A DNA stretch of 64,000 nucleotides, from the NCBI GenBank assembly GCA_035048485.1, contig CM068592.1, positions 37,022,001-37,086,000 on the forward strand, written 5' to 3'. The translations under genes and the position numbers were made by a program. Below the pieces are notes generated by a model. The model saw only the letters and a program-made list of their open reading frames with translations. It searched no databases and had not been told where the DNA came from. This DNA comes from Pteria penguin (Eukaryota > Mollusca > Bivalvia > Pterioida > Pteriidae). Of the stretch, positions 1 through 60,014 are shown piece by piece (position 1 is the first letter of the stretch; each line of letters opens with the position of its first letter).

Positions 1-659
1 CATAATAATGTTCACTTGAGTAAATCCCATTGTTAGTCTCACTTCAATGCTCATATAAATCAGGATTCATAACCTGAGTAGTCATTATAATTCTCCAAGG
101 AAAGGAAATGATTCAATTGAAACCCCTGTTCAAAGGGAATCTGAAGAAGAAAGTGAGGCAAATATTTCCAATCATTTTCTTGGAATTGCCTAATAGGTAT
201 TTTATATTCTTCATGCATACTCTTTTATGCGTTTTTGCATATTGTAGGTACCGAGCGTTGTGCTGGAAAAGACTATATCATCAAGAGAGATAACTCTTAT
301 TGATGGTTTACAGAATAAATGCAAGTGTCACTTTCCTAGTGCCAATTTCATAAAAGGTACAAGGGAAAGGTCCCAAGTTCCTGTCTTTATCTAGAAATAT
401 GTATTTCAGAGATCTTGTATTTGAATTCTGAACAGAAAATATCTGCTAGAAAATGTTTTATTGTGAATTGTGTATTTCTGCCTATATGAGGCAATGAAGA
501 AATTCCATGTTCTGTCAAATCAGGAAGTTGGAAAATCTCCAAATGTTTATTGATAGCCATATCAAAGTTACAATGAAACTCAATAATGCTCAGGTTTAAT
601 ACAGCACCTCAAAACTGATAGAAAGATATGTGAAAATTGAATAACCGGGATCTGTCCTT
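1..659. other. 3' flank, nothing recognised
   Basis: AT-rich unique-looking sequence. The short open frame at 108-293 has no recognisable domain. Confidence 0.4.
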
Positions 660-869
660 AAGGTTCGTGCACATGTCAAGGTCCCAATGTGTAACAACCG
701 AAGGTCCGTGCACATAGCAAGGTCCCAAAGTGTAACGATGGAAGGTCCGTGCACATGACAAAGTCCCAAAGTGTAACGACCGAAGATCCGTGCACATGGC
801 AAGCTCCCAGTGTAATGACGGAAGTTTCGTGCACATATATGGCAGGGTCCCATAGTGTAACGACGGAAG
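660..869. repeat. 41-bp tandem array, about 5 units
   Basis: Imperfect repeats built on ggtccgtgcacat...ggtcccaaagtgtaacga. Open frames on the minus strand here (596-853) are repeat artefacts. Confidence 0.85.
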
Positions 870-929
870 GTTGGTGGTTCTTCCGATTTCCTCCAGCTCT
901 ATGGCTACGGTGAGGTGTTACGCAGATTG

Positions 930-1205
930 ATTGATTGATTGATTGATTGATTTTTGTTTAACGTTACACCACGAATATTTCACGTATATGGTGACGGCAT
1001 CAGCCTGATGCGGGGCATACAAATTTTGACCTTTGCAACGGACCCACCCGAAGCAGTGAGGGATCTTTAACGTGCCATGCATACCACGACACGGGGCCTC
1101 GGTTTTTACTGTCTCATCCGAAAGACAGGACCAGAGCGGGACTCGAACCCCCAGCCTCCTGATGAGGAGGCGAGCGCGATACCACTAGGCCACGCCGACT
1201 TGGTG
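930..1205 (-). mobile_element. tRNA-headed SINE, family 1
   Basis: On the minus strand it begins with a tRNA-like head (A box GTGGCCTAGTGG, B box GGTTCGAGTCC). The body includes agatccctcactgcttcggg-like sequence and gatgccgtcaccatatacgt, and the tail is (ATCA)n at 930-950. The same element recurs near 27940, 29272 and 57970. Confidence 0.85.
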
Positions 1206-1829
1206 TTAAGCAGAAAATATGGGCCTGTTCACAATACCATTGGGTGGACGAACTACTATTGACGTACTAATGCATTGGTATTTAATAAATATCAGAAAAA
1301 ATATACATGTATGAATGCATAAATGACAATTTACCATTGTAGATATAAAGTTACAGACAGAGTCTAGTGTTCAGGTAGCGTTGGTATGTCTGAACATGAC
1401 CTCACTCAAATATTTTGCCCATTTGTACACCATTAGTACACATTTTCTTTTTAAAAACATAAATGACATGCGACAACTCCTATCAGAATATATTGCCAGC
1501 TATTGGTAATTGATTTTACTGAGGTTAAATATACACTGGTACCAAGGGTAAATATACATTGGTATCAAAGAAAATACTCTGACACAGTTGTGGTTTTCTT
1601 AAAGTGGTCAAGGCGGCCATAACGTGACTGACACTTCAGCATTACAGAATTCTTTTTCAAATTCAGTTACGAGAATTTGATATCCAAAACATATGCGTTC
1701 TAGCGTCAATCTATTTTTCAGGTACAAATCTCTATCCTGGAATGATTGTTTCATGATTGTTTTATTTTTGGCGGGAGTTTTATTTATAAAATGTACTGTA
1801 TATGTGTTTGCGGGAGTTTTAATGTCGTG

Positions 1830-1830
1830 G

Positions 1831-1862
<32 letters not shown>

Positions 1863-1911
1863 GTAGAAGAAGAAGAAGAAGAAGAAGAAGAAGAAGAAGA
1901 AGAAGAAGAAA
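1830..1911. repeat. (GAA)n microsatellite
   Basis: Nearly pure GAA/TTC tract of about 80 bp with two GTA interruptions. The poly-Glu, poly-Ser and poly-Phe reading frames across it are artefacts. A cgggagtttta motif occurs both 60 bp before and at the edge of the tract. Confidence 0.9.
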
Positions 1912-4030
1912 CCACACACATTTTCACGAATTTTACGAAAATAAGATGCTTAGGGAATAAAATGTACAATATTAGTGGTGGTAAGACATTCTGACATCAA
2001 CCTGACCGAGCGTAGTCCCTATATTGACATACTTAGTATATTATTGTATAAATAATTTCCCGAATATCCGATACAGGCAATAGGGTCTTGTTTTTCACTG
2101 CAACAACAGATTACAGATTCCTGTCTTGTATTATTATATCAATGATAACCCTTCCCTTCCCCTTCTCTAGTTGTCTAGAGATAAATATTTGGATCATTCC
2201 CTGATATTCATTATTGTTAAATAAACACGAAGCAAGTCATCCGTGTTAAACGCCACATAATTATAAAATCACAGGCGCCATTGAGTACTATCTTTTTCTG
2301 TTTTTTAATTTAAAATTGTTACTCTTTTATCTGTAATATTTATGAATATCTTCCATCAGAAAAATATCACTTAAATGGGAAAGAATTAAATAATAGTCTT
2401 TGTCCCAGTGCCTTTCATTTTATTAATTTAGTAGATGTTATTGACTGAGATAGTTCTGATAACAAATGTCGCGACATTATAATCCTTTCTAATTCGATTA
2501 TTTCTCTTTGTAGAAACTTGTTTTAGAGGTATAAAAGGTATCTATCGTGTTTGATTTTGCACTGGAACATAGCAGTGATGCAATCTCAATAAGTGAGATC
2601 ATAAAATGAGGAGATTATTTCATCAACGAGTTATGTTGAAACTACGTCAATTGATTTTATGATATTTTCCGAGAGAAATTGTTATAAAAACAAAGGGAAG
2701 CATGGCGACATGATGGTTTTTAGAGCGCTGCAGTAGTGGATCTGAGATATTTATGGTGTTATTGTACATGGATCAGCGATAATACGCCCAGGTGAATCTA
2801 GATTTATAAATCGTTTTTCATTTGGCGCCAAACCACACCTGTCAAACGACATGAAACTATACCAAGAAAAAGAAATAAAAAAAAAAAATCTACAGACAAT
2901 TTTTCAAAGTAGTATTGTAGAGATTTTGCTATTAAGAAAGTCATTAACATGAATTGCTTGTTTTCAAAGCAATGATGTTCATAACAATATACTGTATAGA
3001 AGTTACAAAGAAATCCGGACAGGTTATACAAGTTTATTAAGATAATACTGCGACTACTCTTTTTAAACCCGAGTGGCTTAATGTTTTATTATTTTATCAA
3101 AAATTAACAAACCTTACACATGACCTGTAGTTTACATATTATACAGTAAAAGCTAGCGACTATTTAAACCCTGCCATATTGTGCATGTTTATTTATGGAT
3201 ATATTAAATAAATGAGTTTTCATTGTATGTTTTACAGAAATTAAAATTATATGTACATCCTTTTGACTGTAGTATGCTTGTATCAGCACACTGTTACAAT
3301 TACCAAAAACACACATCTTAATTAGTAAAGTATCTCTCAAGAAAAGCGGTGTATACCATGAATTACCCAAGAGTGAACTTTTGGTTCCGCGTATGCTGAG
3401 CAATTGGCAGTGAAATGGGGTCTGTCGACAAATAACAGCAAAAGGCGACACAAAAATTGGACCAGGAGGAGGTACGGAGACACTAGTATGGAATAATGTG
3501 TAATAAGAATTCCCAACAGGTGCGGATAATGTGATACGCAAATAATCTACATGAGACAGGCGATTATATAATCAATTATTACGCATGCGCCAGCTGTAAA
3601 ACACTTTTGCTCTCAGTTTGGTATCTTGGAGTTAATGACGACAGACATAAGTCTTACTGTAAAACATTTAAACATTACTGAAATTGAATAAAACAGAAAA
3701 CTCATAAGCAAGTGAAATCATGTCAATTTTAAGAAAACTGCTTTACCCAACATCCAATAAAAATGCAATATATTTCGTTTTTTTGTATGAGTAATATGTA
3801 CAAAAAAATTATAAATATATAAATTTAAAAAAGATAAATAAACAAATACATGTAAATGAAAAAAAAAATGAAATAAGATAAATACATTCTGAAAATAATA
3901 AAAATGCTTCATTTACTGAACCCGGGTCACGCCAATGGAAACTCAAAATATCCTGAAATGAATGCGTTTCAAACATACAACAAGAGGCCTATTTGCGCAT
4001 ATTTTTCTCGTGCCGTTATCTGTCTGGATA
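1912..4030. other. 3' flank, nothing recognised
   Basis: AT-rich sequence without coding or repeat structure that I can support. The reading frames at 2804-3031, 3164-3541 and 3718-3912 show no known motif and have AT-rich composition. Confidence 0.4.
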
Positions 4031-4212
4031 CATGCGCGGATACAGAGGGGGGGGGGGGTTAGGGGGGTCTGGACCCCCCCTGGAATCCGAAAATTTTACC
4101 AAAAAAAGGTAATATTTGGGCATTTTTGGGGTTAGATCCCCCCTCGTCTAAGAGAAAAATTTACCTTTTCTGGTTGGACCCCCTCTGACAAAAATTTCTG
4201 GATCCGCGCATG
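4031..4212. mobile_element. Small foldback (MITE-like) element
   Basis: Inverted ends: catgcgcggatac at the left against gatccgcgcatg at the right, with G- and C-runs and aaaattt segments mirrored inside. About 180 bp, non-coding. Confidence 0.65.
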
Positions 4213-4439
4213 GGATATACTGGAAGGGACAAGCTTGGCGTTGTTGTTAAGCACTCGGCGCAGGCGATCCGGTTCGATTCCCTAGATGATATATAAATAT
4301 CTTAGCTCAATGTTATATGTTACATAATATCATATGATTGTGATTAGTATTTGACCATTTAATACCTTGAAGGTATAATATGACATAAAATATTATATAT
4401 ATATATACATTGCAACTAATTACCGGTTACCTGTAGGAT

Positions 4440-5182
4440 TGTATATAAGTACGTAGTCACATGTAAGATGGCATGTTAGTACGTAGTCAACTGTATGATT
4501 GCATGTTAGTACGTAGTCACCTGTATGATGGGCATGTTAGTACATAGTCACCTGCATGATTGCATGTTAGTATGTACGTAGTCACCTGTATGATGGGCAT
4601 ATTTAGTACGTAGTCACCTGTATGATGGCATGTTTAGTACGTAGTCACCTGTATGATGGCATGTTTAGTACGTAGTCACCTATAAGATGGCATATTAGTA
4701 CGCAGTCACCTGTAAAATAGCATATAAGTACGTAGTCACCTGTATGATGGCATGTTTAGTACGTAGTCACCTGTATGATGGCATGTTTAGTACGTAGTCA
4801 CCTGTATGATGGCATGCTAGTACGTAGTCACCTGTAAGATGACATATTAGTACGTAGTCACCTGTAAGATGGTATGCTAGTACGTAGTCACCTGTAAGAT
4901 GGCATATTAGTACGTAGTCACCTGTATGATGGCATGCTAGTACGTAGTCACCTGTATGATGGCATGTTAGTACGTAGTCACCTCTATGATGGCATGTTTA
5001 GTACGTAGTCACCTGTATGATGGCATGCTAGTACGTAGTCACCTGTATGATGGCATGTTAGTACGTAGTCACCTGTATGATGGCATGCTAGTACGTAGTC
5101 ACCTGTATGATGGCATGTTAGTACGTAGTCACCTGTAAAATAGCATATTAGTACGTAGTCACCTGTATGATGGCATGTTAGT
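4440..5182. repeat. 30/31-bp tandem array, about 24 units
   Basis: Unit gtacgtagtcacctgtatga followed by tggcatgtta, with 30- and 31-base variants mixed (tgtta and tgttta). Confidence 0.93.
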
Positions 5183-5224
5183 ATTAAATATTTATGGACT
5201 TAAGACTGTGACGACTAAGGGTCA

Positions 5225-6110
5225 TCTGCCATCACTATGTGGTACATATGATATGTTCAATCTGTGAGGCGAAGTGTTCTATACTACGTCTTTCTGTCCG
5301 ACATATCATTCGGTACACATGTTCAGCACGTGAGATGACGTGTTCTATATACTTCGTTATTTTGACAGTCACATATACTTTGGTACATATGCTCAGTACG
5401 TAAAGCGAAGTGTTCTACATTTTGTCAAACATATCATTCGGTATACATGTTCAGCACGTGAGATGACGTGTTCTATATACTTCGTTATTTTGACAGTCAC
5501 ATATACTTTTGTACATATGCTCAGTACGTAAAGCGAAGTGTTCTACATTTTGTCAAACATATCATTCGGTATACATGTTCAGCACATGAGATGACGTGTT
5601 CTATATACTTCGTTATTTTGACAGTTACATATACTTTGGTACATATGCTCAGTACGTAAAGCGAAGTGTTCTACATTTTGTCAAACATATCATTCGGTAC
5701 ACATGTTCAACACGTGAGGCGAAGTGTTCTCTACGTCGTCATTTTGACACTCACATTATTTGGTACACATGTTCAGCACGCGAGGCGAAGTCTTATTTAC
5801 GTCGTCATTTTGACACACATAATTTGGTATATATATTCAGCACATGAGGCGAAGTACATGTATTCTATACGTAGTCATTTTGACACACATAATTTGGTAC
5901 ACATGTTCAGCACGCGAGGCGAAGTCTTATTTACGTCGTCATTTTGACACACATAATTTGGTATATATGTTCAGCACATGAGGCGAAGTACATGTATTCT
6001 ATACGTAGTCATTTTGACACTCATAATTTGGTATATATGTTCAGAACATCAGGCGTGCTGTTCTATACTTTGTAATTTTGATGCACATATATCATTCAGT
6101 ATATGCCATC
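5225..6110. repeat. Higher-order 64/128-bp tandem array
   Basis: Alternating half-units with cattttgtcaaacatatcat and ttcgttattttgacagtcac repeat at exactly 128 bp between about 5340 and 5690, then continue as diverged units of about 60 bp. All share gcgaagt and a ggtacatatgttcagcac-like core. The short open frames are artefacts. Confidence 0.9.
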
Positions 6111-6170
6111 AGCACTTAATGCATAGTTCTATACTTGCTCAATTTTATTTGTCACATATTTGGTAACACA

Positions 6171-6247
6171 AAAATGGAAAGTGCTGTTTATAAAAATGGA
6201 AAGTATTATTTATAAAAATGGAAAGTTTTGTTTATAAAAACGGAAAC
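6171..6247. repeat. 28-bp tandem array, 3 units
   Basis: Three copies of aaaaatggaaagt followed by a ttgtttat-like spacer. Confidence 0.8.
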
Positions 6248-6265
6248 CGTAAAAAAAGATACCTC

Positions 6266-6415
6266 ATCTTGTGCCGTGAGGTTTCGTATTTTGTGAAAGA
6301 GTACTATGATTCAAAGAACAAGTACACTGAAGACGACATCAGTTAGATGCTGAAGCTTCTAGTAGACAATATTCTCGTAGTTTCTGCGGGAAAATTTCCA
6401 ACTGATAGTTGATAT
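6266..6415 (+). pseudogene. Retrotransposon reverse transcriptase fragment
   Basis: One plus-strand frame reads FVKEYYDSKNKYTEDDIS, stop, MLKLLVDNILVVSAGKF. This resembles the segment just before the conserved GIPMG motif in Penelope-like/bivalve RT proteins (YTEDDI..MLEFLVDNIFV). It has an internal stop and no downstream RT motifs, so it is a dead fragment. The family assignment is from memory of the motif. Confidence 0.5.
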
Positions 6416-7099
6416 TTCAATGTGTATCGATTGTACCAAACCCTCCCCCTAAAACTAGATGCCCCCGAATATCTGATTACGGGGGCATAAAATAAAGAAA
6501 GACCTTATGCAACAGACCATTCCGCAGCGGTGTGCCATACTTTACCGGTTACTTGCCAGTGTTGGTCATTACACAGGACTTCGAAAGATACATGTAGTAC
6601 GCTGACTAGTTCTCAGTCATGCTCGAACCTTGGTCCCCTAAGCCCAACAAAGCTACGCTCCCTCCATGTGTAAAATAATTACATCACATTGTGTAAAGAG
6701 AGCCCATGACGAAAACAGGTCTGACTCAGCTGTATGATAAAATTTCTCATGGACATGCATACCGTATACCTGTACATAAAAATATACCACAAACATGTTT
6801 CATTTTATAATCATTAGATTGTCCAGGGACGCATCTTTGGTACCAATAGATTCCAAATATAGTACCTGCACATAATCTAAACCTAAGATAAAACAAGGTC
6901 TTAAACAAAGCACTCAAGTGTAAAATGTAGGTCAACTCCAGCACCTGCAACCTGTAATCTTCAGCTTATCAAATGATAATGGTGCTCGGTCATTGCATGC
7001 ATTGTTTGTACTTTGTCTAAAGTTATGCAAATCTCATTATTTCAACCGGACGCGAAGTCGCAGGGTCGAAGCGAAGGAAAAAAAACCATTAGGACAAAC
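6416..7099. other. 3' flank, nothing recognised
   Basis: Contains a short inverted pair, gatgcccccgaat against attacgggggcat, at about 6461-6489. Nothing else is supportable. Confidence 0.4.
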
Positions 7100-7777
7100 A
7101 ACCCTTATCAAGATTTATTTACTCTGCTTCGTGTAGAAAAGTTATCACATACACTGTGTGTACACCATGTTGTAGAAAGTATAATATATATAGTAAAGGT
7201 AACTATAATGTATAATGACATAAAATAGATCACAGAAATAGAGAACTTCGTCATTACGTCACTCTCACTCGCATACTGTACTGTACCTGTTCTTAGTGCA
7301 ACCAGATTTAGAGCAACCCAACTGATCATGAGGATTTTTGCGATATATATACACACTTCTGGATGAACAAGATTTGTAGTCAGTCCTCATGAATTCCATT
7401 GAACACATATACATTAGAATCGACATGATAAAGTGAGTAGAAGACAAAGGTAATTCTGCCAAAATAATGAATCTCGCTTTAACATTAACACAAACAGCAA
7501 AACAGGTGTCATATAAAATATATATATAAAAAAGGTAATTCAGTATCAAATTTTGTGCATCCAATTAAGTATAATATAACGACTAATGCATGTACGTTGA
7601 TTTGGTTGATTGTTAGTTTAAACTCAATTTTCATATACTCCTCTAAAAACATTTAATAAATATAAATGATTCCTAAACATACAAACCAGACAACTATTAC
7701 ATACCTTTTGGCACATTACACTCAAATCATACCCGATTTGAAATACAAAAAGAACATTTCCTACATATAAATTATCA
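7100..7777 (-). other. MAP3K20: Probable MAP3K20 3' UTR
   Basis: AT-rich sequence after the stop with no recognisable coding content. Minus-strand poly(A) signal candidates are ATTAAA near 7651-7656 and AATAAA at 7114-7119. The true end is unknown without transcript reads. Confidence 0.4.
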
Positions 7778-56409
<48,632 letters not shown>

Positions 56410-56535
56410 CTGAAAATCAAAAGCAGAGCATCCATTTGTAAGAAACTAGTCCTATGTGTGGGTATATCATACAAAATGGATGAAATCTCAAAACATATTC
56501 TAAAGGAAGATACACAAGACAATGGTGCTACAGAG

Positions 56536-56930
56536 TATGTCCATGTGGCAATTACAACAAAGACACTGGTACTATAGGTGTATGTCCATGTGACAATTAC
56601 AACAAAGACACTAGTACTATAGGTGTATGTCCGTGTGGCAATTACAACAAAGACACTGGTACTATAGGTGTATGTCCATGTAGCAATTACAACAAAGACA
56701 CTGGTACTACAGGTCTATGTCCATGTGGCAATTACAACAAAGACACTGGTACTACAGGTGTATGTCCATGTGGCAATTACAACAAAGACACTGGTATTAC
56801 AGGTCTATGTCCATGTGGCAATTACAACAAAGACACTGGTACTACAGGTCTATGTCCATGTGGCAATTACAACAAAGACACTGGTACTATAGGTGTATGT
56901 CCATGTGGCAATTACAACAATTACAGTAAT
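56536..56930. repeat. 45-bp tandem array, about 9 units, upstream of the first coding exon
   Basis: Unit tatgtccatgtggcaattac followed by aacaaagacactggtactac and aggtg. It starts about 125 bases upstream of the 5' UTR acceptor. Its open frames (MYVHVAITTKTLVLQ repeats) are artefacts. Confidence 0.94.
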
Positions 56931-56939
56931 GTACAATAA

Positions 56940-57740
56940 TCAATATAATGCTGTTAAAAAATTGGCTGCTGAGTTTAAAAGAGGGAGGAAGAACATTGAA
57001 GATGATGTGCCAAGGTGGCTATTACAGATGAAAACATTGATACTATTTACGTTATTGTCATGTGTGACAGAAGGCGAAACCTCCAAGATAATAGCCAGAG
57101 AAGTTGACATAAGTTATGGGGCTGTTCAATCAATTTTAACCCACATGATCGTAGGCCTGTTTAAGGTCTCTACTGGATGAGTCTTTAGAATATTGACTGA
57201 AGATCAAAAGATGAAACAGGTACATGTATGATGTTTCTCTGCATTTGTTGTTTCCCTATGTACAAGGATTTTATAGGTCGTACTGTCACTCAGGAGGAAA
57301 CTCATGTTCACCATTCTGATCCTGAATCTAAGAAACAAGCATGCAATGGATTCACCCTGACTCATCCCCTCCTAAACGATTCAAGAGAGTTTCCTCAGCT
57401 AGAAAAGTTATGGCCTTTGTCCTTTTGGGACAATCAGATAATAATCATGACTGGTTTTTTAAGGAAGACCGCATGATAAATGGTGTATATTAGGCAAATG
57501 CATCACCAGATTGTGCATAGGAGGAGAGGAAAGCTTATCAGAGGCATTCTGCTCTTACAGGATAATGCATCCTCTCACAATTCCCAAGTGGTAAGAATTT
57601 CATGGAAGCAGTGAGGTTGTCAAGGACACTGCATAAGAGTACTTAGAAGACCAGAATGAAGGATTCTATTTTGAAGGTATTTCAGACATGGAACTGAGAT
57701 GGAGAATGTGCACTTAAATAAAGGGAGATTATATTGAAAA
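56940..57740 (+). pseudogene. Degenerate mariner-type transposase
   Basis: Plus-strand fragments in order: AVKKLAAEFKRGRKNIEDD and IIAREVDISYGAVQSILTH (helix-turn-helix region), ILTEDQKMKQ, EETHVHHSDPESKKQA (first catalytic Asp region), LWPLSFWDNQIIIMTGFL, RRRGKLIRGILLLQDNA (second Asp region, QDNA) and LEDQNEGFYFEGI. These are characteristic of mariner/SETMAR-like transposases, which catalyse TA-targeted cut-and-paste. Several frame changes and stops make it inactive. No intact inverted ends were identified. It lies in the 5' flank of MAP3K20 on the opposite strand. Confidence 0.85.
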
Positions 57741-57969
57741 ATAATGACATTGCTTTCAATCCTGGGTATTCCTAAGTACATGGGGCCAAGAACTTTTTAA
57801 TCATACCTCGTAGGTCATGAAAAAAAACCCTGAGGAAAAGTATCACTAAAGTAAAGAGTTGCAAGGGCATCAGTTCATCATACATTGTTAATTAAATTCC
57901 TTTATTTACTTTTATTCAATTATCAATGAGAATTATAATATATTCTTTGAAGTATTGGTAACCAGTCAA

Positions 57970-58236
57970 TTGATTGATTTTTGTTTTACGTCACACCACG
58001 AATACTTCACGTATATGGTGATGGCATCTGCCTGATGCGGAGCATACAAATTTTGACCTTTGCAACGGACCCACCCGAAGCAGTGAGGGATCTTTAATGT
58101 GCCATGCATACCACGACACGGGGCCTCGGTTTTTACTGTTTCATCCGAAAGACATGACACCGGCATGACCAGAGCGGGACTCGAACCCCGGCCTCCCGAT
58201 CAGGAGTCCGACGCGATACCACTAGGACACGCCGGC
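57970..58236 (-). mobile_element. SINE family 1 with clear target-site duplication
   Basis: Full-length near-consensus copy in minus orientation. It is flanked by the 15-base direct repeat ttggtaaccagtcaa at 57955-57969 and 58237-58251. Head A box TGGTATCGCG and B box GGTTCGAGTCCCG are intact. A recent insertion. Confidence 0.92.
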
Positions 58237-58251
58237 TTGGTAACCAGTCAA

Positions 58252-59520
58252 ACTTTTGCACAGTTTACTATAAAACATCACCAAAGTCACATGTGTAGGG
58301 TGTGTGCAGTATGCCAAGGAACCTATAAAGTGCAAGTCATGGAATCTCAGTCTTGAAAATAACATTGTTAGACAGAAGCTATTGGCACACGTATACATGT
58401 GCTTATCACCATGACGGATATGTTGTTAAGCAATAACTTCCACACACCAGCACAGAGTCTGTAGTGTATGGTAATGACTTTCATCCCCAGTATCCAAGTA
58501 TAAACAAGCCTGTGAGAACGATTTAGTGAAGCTAGGGGTTGGCCTGTCTCTAATTTTGGTGGTTAAATTGTCAAAAAGAGAACATATTTGTTATGTTGAA
58601 TCCCCCTTCTCTAAATTCTAGAACCAAACACTGCCTGGTCATTCATGGGCTTCCTCTCACTTTTTCTCTTATACAAAATGCATTTAAAAACTGAGAACTA
58701 CACCAAAGAGGAGAATTATTCCTCACAATTCAGGCAGTAGCACATCATCATAATATTAGTTGTCTGATGACTGTTGTTGTTTGGACCTTGTTGAGGATCG
58801 AGGCTAAGACCAGTTACAGGCTACTACATCATAAGGACTAGTATTCAAAACTGAAATTAATGAAATTCTTGTAAATAATGATGGTGCCTTATGTAATGCA
58901 ATCAACCACTTAAGAAAATCTTTTAAATCAATTAGCATTTCAAAAGTTGAAAAAAGAAATTTTCCGAGAACTGATCTTAGCCAGGAAATGGTCCTTGACC
59001 AGTACTGTTTACTACATCATGTACATGTAGCATGAGAGTCATGCAGATTTGTATGAGTATACACACAACCGAAGAGTTTCCTGTTTTGCTTATCTGTCAT
59101 GCTCAAAGTGATTTCAATACAGAGTATTGCAACTACTACATTCCATCATGGTTTAAATTTAGTCACCTACCAAATCCAGAATCTAGACCTTTACAAGATA
59201 ACTGGATCTTACAATGAGTCTCACCGTCCGTTATCATCCAGTAGGCGGTGCTTGTGTACTTTGAGTTAGAAACAATGTTGAATGTTAGCAACCTTATGAC
59301 ATCATAAGAATATTTCATTGTTCTTTATGTCATTTTTGTGGTAATACGTTTTATTTTCTCCCTTAACATTAGGATTGCTGTTAATGGTGGCGAAGTCCAT
59401 TTGTATTTGCCCAATAGCCTTTCTGAGAAGTGTACTTAACACTGCTTAGCAATTGTAGGAGATCACATTCCTTTCAGGTTTGTAGCTAATCTCCAAGAAG
59501 GGCTATTGCAAGAATGCTAG
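58252..59520. other. 5' flank, nothing recognised
   Basis: Unique-looking sequence without recognisable coding motifs. It could hold the non-coding first exon of MAP3K20. Confidence 0.35.
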
Positions 59521-59645
59521 ATGTTTCGGTACAAGGACATTTCAGTACAAGGGTGTTTCGGTACATACGAAAGACGTTTCGGTACAAGTAAAGACATTTC
59601 GGTACAATGAAAAGGATGTTTTGGTACATATGTTTCGGTGATTTA
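59521..59645. repeat. Short TTTCGGTACAA repeat cluster
   Basis: About seven irregularly spaced tttcggtaca motifs, with inverted counterparts (gtaccgaaac) at 60265-60293. The two groups bracket the small element below. Confidence 0.75.
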
Positions 59646-59763
59646 TTCACTATATTTTAGTCTGTGTGTGACATGGAACAGCAAGTGTGACTAGCCAAAC
59701 AGGTGACGCTTACTCCTATAGACACATGGGTTAACTTTACTAAAGGATATAGGCCCAAACTTG

Positions 59764-60014
59764 TACAGTACAGTCGGGGCGGAACTTTGAATGCCCACTG
59801 TCCACAGTGGGCAGTCCACCTGAAATTTCAGAGGGCATAAGGAGTGGAAATTTACCTGAGCTATCAAGCTGTCCATTTACCTGTATGTTAATTCTAACTG
59901 ACACTTATAAGAAAGTCCACAGTGTCCAGTGGACATTTTTAATGCCCACTCTAAAAATGCCCACTGTGAGTGTGACCAGTGGGCAAATCAAGTTCCACCT
60001 GGACTGTACTGTAT
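59764..60014. mobile_element. Small TA-flanked foldback element
   Basis: Left tacagtacagtcggggcgga, right gttccacctggactgtactg then ta. Ends starting CAGT next to TA suggest a Tc1/mariner-style non-autonomous element. Inside, gcccactg/cagtgggc motifs are repeated and mirrored. Confidence 0.72.

Noticed and set aside
1608..1994. Poly-Phe, poly-Ser and poly-Glu ORFs
   Set aside because: Translations of one (GAA)n microsatellite.
4440..5182. CRISPR-like regularly spaced repeat
   Set aside because: No unique spacers: the whole unit is repeated. The context is eukaryotic.
56893..57180. 95-codon ORF as a small gene
   Set aside because: It starts inside the 45-bp array and continues into the mariner helix-turn-helix fragment; part of the pseudogene.
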